Position numbers and translations under genes: made by a program | In this document: piece after piece, positions 16,299 through 24,985 of the stretch | Layout of the letters: every line of letters begins with the position of its first letter | Numbering within the stretch: the stretch's first letter is position 1 | The notes under the pieces: generated by a model | Database searches by the model: none | Told to the model about the DNA's origin: nothing | The model's input: only the letters and a program-made list of their open reading frames with translations | Assembly (NCBI RefSeq): GCF_001702265.1 | Contig: NZ_MAUE01000048.1 | Span: forward strand, 1 to 64,000 | Length of the DNA: 64,000 bases | Direction: 5' to 3' | Origin: Pseudomonas aylmerensis | GTDB lineage: Bacteria; Pseudomonadota; Gammaproteobacteria; Pseudomonadales; Pseudomonadaceae

Positions 16299-17747
16299 TC
16301 AGTGCAAGGCGGCCTCTGCGGCCTGGATCGCCGCGAATTCCTCTTCGGGCGTGCCTGCTACCAAGTGATGCCGGCTGTAGAAAGCAAAGTAAGCAATTAA
16401 TACTCCATAGATGATCGCCGCGCCAATCACCACCCGCGGATCCACCAGAAAGCCCGCCACTACGGCCACACAGGCGAGCACCAGGGCAATGCCGGAGGTG
16501 AAGATGCCGCCGGGAGTGCGGTACGGACGGTCCATTTTGGGGCGACGGATGCGCAAGGTGATGTGCGCGGCCATCATCAGCACGTAGGAAATGGTCGCGC
16601 CGAACACCGCCACCAGGATCAGCAAGTCGCCCTGGCCGGTCAGCGACAGGCCGAAACCGATGATGCCGGGGATCACCAGCGCCAGCACGGGGGCCTTGCT
16701 CTTGTTGGTCTGTGACAGCTTGCGCGGCAGGTAGCCGGCGCGAGACAAGGCGAAGATCTGCCGTGAATAGGCGTAGATAATCGAGAAAAAGCTGGCGATC
16801 AGCCCAGCCAGGCCGACCAGGTTGACGAAGCTGCCCATCCAGGTCGAACCGCCGTACGACAGCGCCAGCGCCTCGACCAGCGGGTTGCCGGATTTGACCA
16901 GCGCATAGGTGCCGGCGCCGCCCGGGGCAATCACCAGGATCAACAAGGCAAAACTGGTCAGCACCACAATGGCGCCGATCAGGCCGCGTGGCAGGTCGCG
17001 CTTGGGGTTCTTGGTTTCTTCGGCGGCCAATGGCACGCCTTCCACCGCGAGGAAAAACCAGATGGCATAGGGGATCGCGGCCCACACGCCGACATAGCCG
17101 AACGGCAGGAAGGTGCTGGCACCCTTGGCCTCGGTGACCGGGATGTCCAGCAGGTTGGCGACATTGAAGTGCGGCACCATCGACACCAGGAACACGCCGA
17201 GGGCGATCGCGGCGATGGCGGTAATCACAAACATCAGCTTCAAGGCTTCGCCGACACCAAAAATGTGGATGCCGATAAAGATGATGTAGAACGCCAGGTA
17301 AATCATCCAGCCGCCGATGCCGAACAGCGACTCGCAATAAGCGCCGATAAACACCGCGATGGCAGCGGGGGCAATCGCGTATTCAATGAGGATAGCGGTG
17401 CCGGTGAGGAACCCGCCCCAGGGGCCGAAAGCGCTGCGCGCAAAGCCGTAGCCGCCGCCGGCGGTAGGAATCATGGATGACAATTCGGCCAGGGAAAAAC
17501 ACATGCACAAGTACATGGTGGCCATCAGCAATGTGGCGAGAAACATGCCGCCCCAGCCACCCTGGGCCAGGCCGAAGTTCCAGCCGGCGTAATCGCCGGA
17601 GATTACATAGGCCACGCCAAGGCCGACCAGCAGGACCCAGCCGGCAGCGCCTTTTTTAAGTTCGCGTTGTTGGAAGTATTGGGAGTCGACTTTTTCGAAG
17701 TCGACGGAAGACCCGGACGCCGGAGCGCTATTCGGTTCGCTAGGCAT
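16299..17747 (-). CDS. eat: Ethanolamine permease (APC family)
   Basis: A 482-residue integral membrane protein with about twelve hydrophobic segments. The APC-family start region is YFQQRELKKGAAGWVLLVGLGVAYVISGDYAGWNFG, and the ethanolamine permease pattern GGGYGFARSAFGPWGGFLTG follows. It imports ethanolamine across the inner membrane by a proton-coupled mechanism expected for the family. It is located between exaC and eutB in the same direction, and the substrate assignment rests mainly on that context and on close resemblance to the 2A0305 group. Confidence 0.93.
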   Translation of the reverse strand: MPSEPNSAPASGSSVDFEKVDSQYFQQRELKKGAAGWVLLVGLGVAYVISGDYAGWNFGLAQGGWGGMFLATLLMATMYLCMCFSLAELSSMIPTAGGGYGFARSAFGPWGGFLTGTAILIEYAIAPAAIAVFIGAYCESLFGIGGWMIYLAFYIIFIGIHIFGVGEALKLMFVITAIAAIALGVFLVSMVPHFNVANLLDIPVTEAKGASTFLPFGYVGVWAAIPYAIWFFLAVEGVPLAAEETKNPKRDLPRGLIGAIVVLTSFALLILVIAPGGAGTYALVKSGNPLVEALALSYGGSTWMGSFVNLVGLAGLIASFFSIIYAYSRQIFALSRAGYLPRKLSQTNKSKAPVLALVIPGIIGFGLSLTGQGDLLILVAVFGATISYVLMMAAHITLRIRRPKMDRPYRTPGGIFTSGIALVLACVAVVAGFLVDPRVVIGAAIIYGVLIAYFAFYSRHHLVAGTPEEEFAAIQAAEAALH

Positions 17748-17826
17748 GATGGAATCCCTTTCTTATTGTTTTTTCCCGGCTTACTTAAGTAAGCCGAATG
17801 AGTAGCAAGGTCTTGTGAAGATCAAG

Positions 17827-17948
17827 TGTGGGAGCGGGCTTGCTCGCGAATGCGGTGTGTCAGTCACTGAGTCTTTGGCTGACCCACCGCATTCGCGAGC
17901 AAGCCCGCTCCCACATTTTTATTGCATTTCAAATGTGGGAGCGGGTTG
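17827..17948. repeat. REPIN plus a third REP half (type GTGGGAGCGGGCTTGCTCGCGAA)
   Basis: TGTGGGAGCGGGCTTGCTCGCGAATGCGGTG and its inverted copy (17827-17914) form a long cruciform-capable palindrome. A third, truncated half AAATGTGGGAGCGGG lies at 17931-17945, just before the exaC stop. It occupies the gap between exaC and eat. Confidence 0.9.
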
Positions 17949-17952
17949 TCGG

Positions 17953-19473
17953 TTAGAAGAAGCCCAGCGGATTGATGTCGTAGCTCACCAGCAGGTTTTT
18001 GGTCTGCTGATAGTGGTCGAGCATCATCTTGTGGGTCTCACGGCCCACACCGGACTTCTTGTAACCACCGAACGCGGCATGCGCCGGGTACAGGTGATAG
18101 CAGTTGGTCCACACGCGGCCGGCCTTGATCGCACGGCCCATGCGGTAGGCGCGGTTGATGTCGCGGGTCCATACGCCGGCGCCCAGGCCGAACTCGGTGT
18201 CGTTGGCGATGGCCAGGGCTTCGGCTTCGTCCTTGAAGGTGGTGATGCTCACCACCGGGCCGAAGATTTCTTCCTGGAACACACGCATTTCGTTGGTGCC
18301 CTTGAGCAGGGTCGGCTGGATGTAATACCCGCCGGCCATGTCGCCGGTGAGCTGCTCGACCTTGCCGCCGGTCAGCAGTTGCGCGCCTTCGCCCTTGGCG
18401 ATTTCCAGGTAGGAAAGGATCTTGTCGAACTGCTGCTCGGACGCCTGGGCGCCGACCATGGTGTCGGTGTCCAGCGGATCGCCACGCTTGATCTGCTCGA
18501 TCTTTTTCATCACCACTTTCATGAAGTCGTCGTAGATCGACTCTTCCACCAGGGCGCGCGAGGGGCAGGTGCACACTTCGCCTTGGTTGAAGAACGCCAG
18601 CACCAGGCCTTCAGCGGCTTTTTCGATAAAAGTCGGCTCGGCTTTCATGATGTCCGCAAAGAAGATGTTCGGTGACTTGCCGCCCAGCTCCACGGTGGAC
18701 GGAATGATGTTCTCCGCCGCCGCATGCATGATGTGCGAACCCACGGGGGTGGAGCCGGTGAAGGCGATCTTGGCGATGCGCTTGCTGGTGGCCAGGGCCT
18801 CGCCAGCTTCCTTGCCGAAGCCGTGCACCACGTTCAGCACGCCCGGCGGCAGCAGGTCGCCGATGACTTCGAGCAACACGTTGATGCCCAGCGGGGTTTG
18901 CTCGGCAGGCTTGAGCACTACGCAGTTACCGGCGGCCAGGGCCGGGGCGAGTTTCCACGCGGCCATCAGCAGCGGGAAGTTCCACGGGATGATCTGGCCG
19001 ACCACGCCGAGTGGCTCGTGGAAGTGGTAGGACGCGGTGTGTTCGTTGATTTCGGCGCTGGTGCCTTCCTGGGCGCGGATGCAGCCGGCGAAGTAGCGGA
19101 AGTGGTCGGCGGCCAGCGGGATGTCGGCGTTGAGGGTTTCACGCACGGCCTTGCCGTTGTCCCAGGTTTCGGTGATGGCCAGCAGTTCGAGGTTCTGTTC
19201 GATGCGGTCGGCGATTTTCAGCAGCACCAGCGAGCGGTCCTGGGCCGAGGTCTTGCCCCAGGCGTCGGCGGCGGCGTGGGCGGCGTCGAGTGCCTTGTCG
19301 ATGTCTTTGGCAGTGGAGCGCGGGAATTCGGCGATGGGCTTGCCGTTGACCGGCGAGGTGTTGGTGAAATAGTTGCCATCGACCGGCGCAACGAATTCGC
19401 CACCAATGTAGTTGCCGTACTTGGCCTTGAACGAAACGATCGCGCCTTCGGTACCGGGGTGTGCGTAACGCAT
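17953..19473 (-). CDS. exaC: NAD-dependent (acet)aldehyde dehydrogenase
   Basis: A 506-residue ALDH superfamily enzyme of ExaC length and N-terminus (MRYAHPGTEGAIVSFKAKYGNYIGGEF). Catalytic motifs are VELGGKSPNIFF (general base Glu) and the nucleophile Cys in GEVCTCPSRAL (about residue 303). In ethanolamine catabolism it would oxidise acetaldehyde to acetate. It is first in the leftward unit towards eat-eutB-eutC and is preceded by a strong sigma-54 promoter. P. aeruginosa has two very similar enzymes (PA1984 ExaC and PA4022 next to eat). This one is positionally PA4022, so the symbol exaC names the family rather than strict orthology. Confidence 0.92.
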   Translation of the reverse strand: MRYAHPGTEGAIVSFKAKYGNYIGGEFVAPVDGNYFTNTSPVNGKPIAEFPRSTAKDIDKALDAAHAAADAWGKTSAQDRSLVLLKIADRIEQNLELLAITETWDNGKAVRETLNADIPLAADHFRYFAGCIRAQEGTSAEINEHTASYHFHEPLGVVGQIIPWNFPLLMAAWKLAPALAAGNCVVLKPAEQTPLGINVLLEVIGDLLPPGVLNVVHGFGKEAGEALATSKRIAKIAFTGSTPVGSHIMHAAAENIIPSTVELGGKSPNIFFADIMKAEPTFIEKAAEGLVLAFFNQGEVCTCPSRALVEESIYDDFMKVVMKKIEQIKRGDPLDTDTMVGAQASEQQFDKILSYLEIAKGEGAQLLTGGKVEQLTGDMAGGYYIQPTLLKGTNEMRVFQEEIFGPVVSITTFKDEAEALAIANDTEFGLGAGVWTRDINRAYRMGRAIKAGRVWTNCYHLYPAHAAFGGYKKSGVGRETHKMMLDHYQQTKNLLVSYDINPLGFF

Positions 19474-19538
19474 GGTGGATTCTCCTGGCTTTTATGTTTA
19501 TTGGAGTACAGCGCGCAAAAGCGCTTGATTAAGCGTAG

Positions 19539-19554
19539 AGCAAAGGTTGGGCCA
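19539..19554 (-). promoter_or_regulatory. Sigma-54 promoter of the ethanolamine genes
   Basis: The minus strand reads TGGCCCAACCTTTGCT, which matches the RpoN consensus TGGCACG-N4-TTGCW with the GG (-24) and GC (-12) doublets at exactly the right spacing; only two non-core bases differ. Transcription would begin near 19529, giving a leader of about 55 bases before exaC. Confidence 0.82.
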
Positions 19555-19618
19555 GTGCTTTGTGGGCCAGGTAAATCAAGGGCTTGGGGTTTGTTGCAAG
19601 GCGTTGCTGTGACACTCT

Positions 19619-19667
19619 CGGTACAGCCTGGGTGACAGTTTGTGCCATGGACGGTACAGCCGGTGAC
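19619..19667. promoter_or_regulatory. Candidate upstream activator sites for EatR
   Basis: CGGTACAGCC occurs twice (19619-19628 and 19652-19661), each followed by a GGTGAC element. The two copies are 33 bp apart, three helical turns, and lie about 65-115 bp upstream of the sigma-54 -24 box. That is where enhancer-binding proteins bind. They also lie just upstream of the divergent eatR. Confidence 0.6.
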
Positions 19668-19745
19668 CGACGGGTCGCCCCGGGATTGCATTGGCCGGAT
19701 GCCTGGGGGATGCTGGTTGTTCTCACGCAGGGAGAATAATAAGAA

Positions 19746-21635
19746 ATGCACAACGATCATTTCAGTCGCCATGCCCAGCAAGTCCTCACCGTGGCCCATG
19801 GCCGCGATCCGTCCAGCGACCCGTCCATCGCCCGCTCCTGGCTGCGGTGCCTGGAGGACTACCACCTCGATCCTGCGCAAACCATTGCCCCCACCGTGCT
19901 CGAGCATGGCCGCCTGCTGGAAAGCCGCGAACGCTTGCAACAGGTATTGCAGATCGCGGGCAGCGAGATGAACAGCCTGCACCAGCAGCTCTCGGGTGCC
20001 GGCCATGCCGTGCTGCTGACGGATGCGCGGGGCGTGATCCTCAACTGTGTCACCGCGCCGTCCGAGCGCAGGATCTTCGAGCGCGCCGGGCTGTGGCTGG
20101 GCGCCGACTGGAGTGAGGCCTGCGAGGGCACCAATGGCATCGGCACCTGCCTGGTGGAGCGCCAATCCCTGACGATTCACCGTGATGAGCATTTTCGTGG
20201 CCGGCATACCGGGTTGACCTGTTCGGCGAGCCCGGTGTTCGATCCCCACGGTGAGCTATTGGCCGTGCTGGATGTGTCCTCGGCCCGCGAAGCCGTCTCG
20301 CGCCAGAGCCAGTTCCACACCATGGCGCTGGTCAACCTGTCGGCGAAGATGATCGAGAGTTGCTACTTCCTGCGTCACTTTGAGCACCACTGGTTGCTGC
20401 GCTTTCACCTGCAGGCCGAATCCGTGGGCCTGTTCAGTGAAGGGTTGCTGGCGTTCGACGGCGAAGGGCGCATCTGTGCGGTCAACCAGAGTGCGCTGAA
20501 CCTGCTGGGGCAGGGGCGCGGTGGTCTGCTGGGGCAGCCAGTGGAGGCGTTTTTCGAGTGTTCACTGGATCAACTGCTCGGTCGCGCCAGCGCCAATGCC
20601 ACCGCCAGTTGGCCCTTGCGCACGCGGGATGGCCGGCACCTGTTCGCCGCCCTGCGTGGGCAAGCGCGCAGCCAGCCCGCGCCATTGCTCAAGCCTGAAC
20701 CTGCGCGGCCGCGCCTGCCCGGTATCTACCTGGGCGACCCGGCGCTGCAGAATGATTTTCGCAAGGCACTGCGGGTATTCGAGCGCGACGTGCCCTTGCT
20801 GATCAACGGCGAAACCGGTTCCGGCAAAGAGGCGTTCGCCAAGGCGGTGCATCAGGCCAGCCAGCGCGCCGACGAGGCTTTCGTGGCCCTCAACTGTGCC
20901 GCCATCCCGGAAAGCCTGATCGAAAGCGAGCTGTTCGGCTATCGCGGCGGCAGCTTCACCGGCGCGCGCAAGGAGGGTATGCAGGGCAAGCTGCAACAGG
21001 CTGACGGCGGTACGCTGTTCCTCGATGAAATCGGTGACATGCCGCTGGCATTGCAGACCCGTCTATTAAGGGTGCTGGAGGACCGCATGGTGGTGCCCCT
21101 CGGCGGTGAGCCTCAGGCGGTGAACGTCAGGATTATCAGCGCAACTCACCGTGACTTGCTCGGGCGCGTGCAGGACGGCAGTTTTCGCGAAGACTTGTAC
21201 TACCGGCTCAATGGCCTGGAAGTCGCGTTGCCGCCGTTGCGCGAGCGCAGTGACCGGCCTCAGTTGCTCGACTTCCTGCTGGCTGAGGAATCAGCGGGCC
21301 AGTCGGTCAGCCTCGAACCCGCCGCACGCCAGGCACTGCTGGCGTTCGCCTGGCCGGGCAACGTTCGGCAAATGCGCACGGTATTGCGCACGCTGGTCGC
21401 CCTTTGTGATGACGGGCGTGTGGGGCTGGAGGACTTACCCGCGTTGCTGCGCCAGGCGCCTGCGCACAAGGTCACCGAGTTGCCACTCGATGATGCCGAG
21501 CGCCAGACCTTGCTGGCGGCGCTGGAGCGTCAGCACTGGCACATGACCCAAACTGCCGAGCACTTGGGGGTAAGCCGCAATACTCTGTATCGCAAGTTGC
21601 GCAAACATCGGATCACGCGGTTGGCTGGGGTATAA
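19746..21635 (+). CDS. eatR: Sigma-54 enhancer-binding activator of ethanolamine genes (AcoR class)
   Basis: A 629-residue regulator. It has an N-terminal GAF-like sensor (about 75-200), a PAS-like domain (about 225-305), an AAA+ domain (about 325-550) and a Fis-type helix-turn-helix at the C-terminus (HWHMTQTAEHLGVSRNTLYRKL). Walker A is GETGSGK (355-361), Walker B GGTLFLDEIGD (421-431). The sigma-54 contact loop reads GSFTGA instead of GAFTGA, as in several AcoR-like proteins. It is divergent from exaC-eat-eutBC, whose promoter is RpoN type. In P. aeruginosa the equivalent PA4021 (EatR) activates these genes with ethanolamine. Confidence 0.93.
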   Translation: MHNDHFSRHAQQVLTVAHGRDPSSDPSIARSWLRCLEDYHLDPAQTIAPTVLEHGRLLESRERLQQVLQIAGSEMNSLHQQLSGAGHAVLLTDARGVILNCVTAPSERRIFERAGLWLGADWSEACEGTNGIGTCLVERQSLTIHRDEHFRGRHTGLTCSASPVFDPHGELLAVLDVSSAREAVSRQSQFHTMALVNLSAKMIESCYFLRHFEHHWLLRFHLQAESVGLFSEGLLAFDGEGRICAVNQSALNLLGQGRGGLLGQPVEAFFECSLDQLLGRASANATASWPLRTRDGRHLFAALRGQARSQPAPLLKPEPARPRLPGIYLGDPALQNDFRKALRVFERDVPLLINGETGSGKEAFAKAVHQASQRADEAFVALNCAAIPESLIESELFGYRGGSFTGARKEGMQGKLQQADGGTLFLDEIGDMPLALQTRLLRVLEDRMVVPLGGEPQAVNVRIISATHRDLLGRVQDGSFREDLYYRLNGLEVALPPLRERSDRPQLLDFLLAEESAGQSVSLEPAARQALLAFAWPGNVRQMRTVLRTLVALCDDGRVGLEDLPALLRQAPAHKVTELPLDDAERQTLLAALERQHWHMTQTAEHLGVSRNTLYRKLRKHRITRLAGV

Positions 21636-21834
21636 GTTCGGTGTTTTTCGACGGTTCTTGTAGGGAGGATGTTCTGCAGTTATCAGTCATTAAGTGCTTT
21701 TATTGTTAAGTTGGAATAACCCGTTCAAGTTGTATTGGGCTGCTCTGACAGGAACTGTTAAGTGCCACGGGGTTACTCAACTTGGGTAACGCCAAGTGAA
21801 CTTTCAAACAATAAAAACTTAATGGGTATCCCTA

Positions 21835-22893
21835 ATGAAAATTGCACCGCCTGCTGTTTCTTTCATTCCTCCACAGCCCGTATCGATAGAAGAGCCGCCC
21901 GCGCGAACCGTGGAGCAACACGCCGACGCTGCCGATCAGCCCTTGATGCGCAACAAGAGGGCGATAAAGGGCTTTTCCTGGTTCGGACGAAGGCCTTCAG
22001 CGCCACCCTCCCTGCCGTCGCCTGGCAGCATTGCGCCTGCGCCTATCCCCCGGCCGCCGACACCCGCGCCCAAGCCTTTGCCCAAGCCCGGCCCCTCCGT
22101 GAAACCGGGCCAGCCGCTGTCGGTGGACAAGTTCAAGGAGGCCGGGCAGGCCATCGTGCATGCCAACAAAATCAAGGTGAGTGACGAGTTGCTCATGACT
22201 CAGTTGCGCAAGCAGGCGCCGATCACTGTTGCCGAGGCCGCCAAGCGAGTGATCGACGCCAATAGCCTGGTCAAGGCCGGCGTTATATCCACAGGCCCCA
22301 ATGCCAGCCGCGTTGCCCGTGACGCGTTCATCAGTGCGGGGATCACCGGCTTGGTCAGTGCGCCGATCAACGTCGCGGCCTATGCAGGCTCTGTCGCTTC
22401 GGGGGAGTCCATCAAGTCAAGCTATGCGCCCGGGGTGCTGCCGCCACCGTTTTTGCCGGGGGCCGCTAGCCCGCCGAAGGCCACGGGCGGATCTGCGCCC
22501 GTGCAATCGACCCCGTCATCGGCAGATCCGGTCAGTGCACAGTTGGATGAGGTTGAAATGAAATTGCTGGGCATGGCCACGACGGTCATGTTCACGCTCG
22601 GGGATACAAGCAGTGTATTTACCAAGGATGACACCTGGCCGACTGATAATGTCGGGCGCCTGGGTAATCTCGAGAAGTTGCTCGGTGTATCGGAACAACA
22701 CCTGAAAAAAGCCTCGCGGCAGAACGGTCTGGTGTTCAAACCCTACAAGCCCGGGTTGCCCACCCCCACTGAACCGAAAGATCGCCTCGACCTGATGGAA
22801 AAGAAGTTTGCGTGCATGACCGAGGCTTATGAAAAGTTGCGGTTCCTGGCCGCAATGAAAGACAGTCAAAATAAAGCCGAAGCCAGCGCCTGA
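21835..22893 (+). CDS. Proline-rich protein of unknown function
   Basis: A 352-residue protein I do not recognise. Residues 1-100 are low-complexity and proline-rich (runs such as PAPIPRPPTPAPKPLPKPGP). Residues 105-190 are predicted helical with an alanine/glycine-rich hydrophobic stretch (FISAGITGLVSAPINVAAYAGS), a possible membrane contact. A second Pro/Ser linker (200-238) precedes a charged helical C-terminal region. There is no signal peptide. The upstream leader is more AT-rich than its surroundings and the ribosome-binding site is poor. It sits between eatR and mpl, which I recall as adjacent in P. aeruginosa, so it is a probable insertion. A secreted effector-like protein is possible from composition only. 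Confidence 0.7.
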   Translation: MKIAPPAVSFIPPQPVSIEEPPARTVEQHADAADQPLMRNKRAIKGFSWFGRRPSAPPSLPSPGSIAPAPIPRPPTPAPKPLPKPGPSVKPGQPLSVDKFKEAGQAIVHANKIKVSDELLMTQLRKQAPITVAEAAKRVIDANSLVKAGVISTGPNASRVARDAFISAGITGLVSAPINVAAYAGSVASGESIKSSYAPGVLPPPFLPGAASPPKATGGSAPVQSTPSSADPVSAQLDEVEMKLLGMATTVMFTLGDTSSVFTKDDTWPTDNVGRLGNLEKLLGVSEQHLKKASRQNGLVFKPYKPGLPTPTEPKDRLDLMEKKFACMTEAYEKLRFLAAMKDSQNKAEASA

Positions 22894-22903
22894 ACACAGC
22901 CCG

Positions 22904-22942
22904 GGCCGAGTGTAGTACCCAGGTGCTCTTCGCTCGGCCTTT
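22904..22942 (+). terminator. Candidate terminator after the proline-rich gene
   Basis: GGCCGAG (22904-22910) and CTCGGCC (22933-22939) are perfect inverted arms with a 22-base loop, followed by TTT. The long loop makes it weaker than a classical terminator. It lies between the orphan gene and mpl. Confidence 0.45.
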
Positions 22943-23009
22943 GGCCGTATAAAAGGTGCGATTTCGCCCTCCCTGCGCTAACCTGCCTCGATGTTTTACG
23001 AGGTCGACT

Positions 23010-24359
23010 ATGCACATTCATATTCTGGGTATCTGCGGTACGTTCATGGGGTCAATGGCGGTATTGGCCAAAGAGCTGGGCCATCACGTGACGGGCTCCG
23101 ACGCCAATGTCTACCCGCCCATGAGCACGCAACTCGAGGCCCAGGGCATTGCGCTGACCCAAGGCTACGACCCGGCGCAATTCGACCCGGTACCGGATTT
23201 GGTGGTGATCGGCAACGCCATGGTGCGCGGTAACCCGGCGGTCGAGTACGTGTTGAACAAAGGCCTGCCTTACGTCTCCGGCCCGCAGTGGCTGGCTGAT
23301 CACGTGCTGCAGGGGCGCTGGGTGTTGGCCGTCGCCGGCACCCACGGCAAGACCACCACCAGCAGCATGCTCGCCTGGGTCCTGGAGCACGCAGGCATGA
23401 GCCCGGGCTTCCTGATCGGCGGTGTGCCGCAGAATTTCTCGGTATCGGCGCGCCTGGGGGATACCCCGTTCTTCGTGATCGAGGCTGACGAATACGACAG
23501 TGCCTTCTTCGACAAGCGCTCCAAGTTCGTCCACTACCGCCCGCGTACGGCGATCCTCAATAACCTTGAGTTCGATCACGCGGACATCTTCCCCGACCTG
23601 CCGGCTATCGAGCGCCAGTTCCACCATTTGGTGCGCACCATTCCGAGCGAAGGCCTGGTGATCCACCCGACCACCGAGCCGGCGCTGCAGCGTGTGATCG
23701 ACATGGGCTGCTGGACCCCGGTGCAAACCACTGGTGCGGGTGGGCAGTGGCAAGTCAAATTGCTCAGCGAAGACGGTTCGCGCTTTGAAGTGCTGTTTGA
23801 AGGCGAGGCCCAGGGCATCGTTGAGTGGGACATGACGGGCCAGCACAACGTCGCCAACGCCCTGGTGACCCTGGCGGCTGCGCGGCATGTCGGCGTCGTG
23901 CCGTCCATGGGCATTGCCGCGTTGAGCGCCTTCAAAAGCGTGAAGCGCCGCATGGAGAAGGTCGCCGAAGTGAATGGGATTACCATCTACGACGACTTTG
24001 CCCACCATCCAACGGCCATTGCGACCACGCTGGACGGCCTGCGCAAGCGCGTCGGCGATGCTCCGATCATTGCGATTGTGGAGCCGCGTTCCAACTCCAT
24101 GAAGCTCGGCGCACACCGCGACGGCTTGCCGGAAAGCGTCAACGATGCCGACGAGGTGGTCTGGTACGCCCCCGTCAACCTCGGCTGGGACCTGCCGGCG
24201 ATTGCCGCGCTGTGCACGGTGCCGTCCACCGTCTGTGATTCCATCGACGGCATCATCGAACACGTCAAGCATCAGGCCAAACCGGGCACCCACGTGGTGG
24301 TCATGAGCAACGGCGGTTTCGGCGGCCTGCATGGCAAGCTTGCCGAGGCGCTGAAATGA
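23010..24359 (+). CDS. mpl: UDP-MurNAc:L-Ala-gamma-D-Glu-meso-DAP ligase (murein recycling)
   Basis: A 449-residue Mur-ligase-family enzyme. The start at 23010 (MHIHILGICGTFMGSMA) has a GAGG site; an open extension to 22956 does not match the family. It has the N-terminal dinucleotide-like fold GICGTFMG, the ATP loop AGTHGKTTTSSM (about residue 110) and the Mur signatures IEADEYDSAFFDKRSK and YDDFAHHPTAIA. Mpl re-attaches recovered tripeptide to UDP-MurNAc in the cytosol. It overlaps ubiX by four bases. Confidence 0.97.
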   Translation: MHIHILGICGTFMGSMAVLAKELGHHVTGSDANVYPPMSTQLEAQGIALTQGYDPAQFDPVPDLVVIGNAMVRGNPAVEYVLNKGLPYVSGPQWLADHVLQGRWVLAVAGTHGKTTTSSMLAWVLEHAGMSPGFLIGGVPQNFSVSARLGDTPFFVIEADEYDSAFFDKRSKFVHYRPRTAILNNLEFDHADIFPDLPAIERQFHHLVRTIPSEGLVIHPTTEPALQRVIDMGCWTPVQTTGAGGQWQVKLLSEDGSRFEVLFEGEAQGIVEWDMTGQHNVANALVTLAAARHVGVVPSMGIAALSAFKSVKRRMEKVAEVNGITIYDDFAHHPTAIATTLDGLRKRVGDAPIIAIVEPRSNSMKLGAHRDGLPESVNDADEVVWYAPVNLGWDLPAIAALCTVPSTVCDSIDGIIEHVKHQAKPGTHVVVMSNGGFGGLHGKLAEALK

Positions 24360-24985
24360 GTGGCCCGGAACGCGTCACCCTGGCGATGACCGGTGCATCC
24401 GGCGCGCCCTATGGCCTGCGCCTGCTGGACTGCCTGGTGCGCGAGGACCGTGAGGTGCACTTCCTGATCTCCAAGGCCGCGCAATTGGTGTTGGCCACCG
24501 AGACCGATGTCGCGTTGCCCGCCAAGGTGCAGATGATGCAGGCCTTCCTCACCGAGTACACCGGTGCGGCGGCGGGGCAGATCAAGGTTTACGGCAAGGA
24601 AGACTGGATGTCGCCGGTGGCCTCGGGCTCCGGCGCGCCGGCGGCGATGGTGGTAGTGCCGTGTTCCACCGGGACCTTGTCGGCGATTGCCACGGGCGCC
24701 TGCAACAACCTGATCGAGCGCGCGGCGGACGTGACCCTGAAGGAGCGTCGCCAATTGATCCTGGTGCCGCGTGAAGCGCCGTATTCGAGCATTCACCTGG
24801 AGCACATGCTAAAGCTGTCGAACATGGGCGTGACCATCCTGCCGGCGTCGCCGGGCTTTTATCACCAGCCACAGACCATCGATGACCTGGTGGACTTTGT
24901 AGTCGCGCGGATTCTCAACCTGCTGAACATCCCTCAGGACATGTTGCCGCGCTGGGGCGAGCACCATTTGAGCAGCGATGAATAA
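24356..24985 (+). CDS. ubiX: Flavin prenyltransferase
   Basis: A 209-residue UbiX, the expected length. The FMN/prenyl phosphate pocket shows MTGASGAPYGLRLLD at the N-terminus, VVVPCSTGTLSAIATGACNNLIERAADV in the middle and PREAPYSSIHLEHM later. It attaches a dimethylallyl unit to FMN, producing the prenylated cofactor used by UbiD decarboxylases in ubiquinone synthesis. It is coupled to mpl by a 4-base overlap and overlaps the following lipoprotein gene by 8 bases. Confidence 0.97.
   Translation: MSGPERVTLAMTGASGAPYGLRLLDCLVREDREVHFLISKAAQLVLATETDVALPAKVQMMQAFLTEYTGAAAGQIKVYGKEDWMSPVASGSGAPAAMVVVPCSTGTLSAIATGACNNLIERAADVTLKERRQLILVPREAPYSSIHLEHMLKLSNMGVTILPASPGFYHQPQTIDDLVDFVVARILNLLNIPQDMLPRWGEHHLSSDE

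Noticed and set aside
21636..21834. A HrpL (hrp box) promoter for the proline-rich gene
   Set aside because: GGAACT occurs but the CCAC element follows after only eight bases instead of about sixteen, so the box is not credible.
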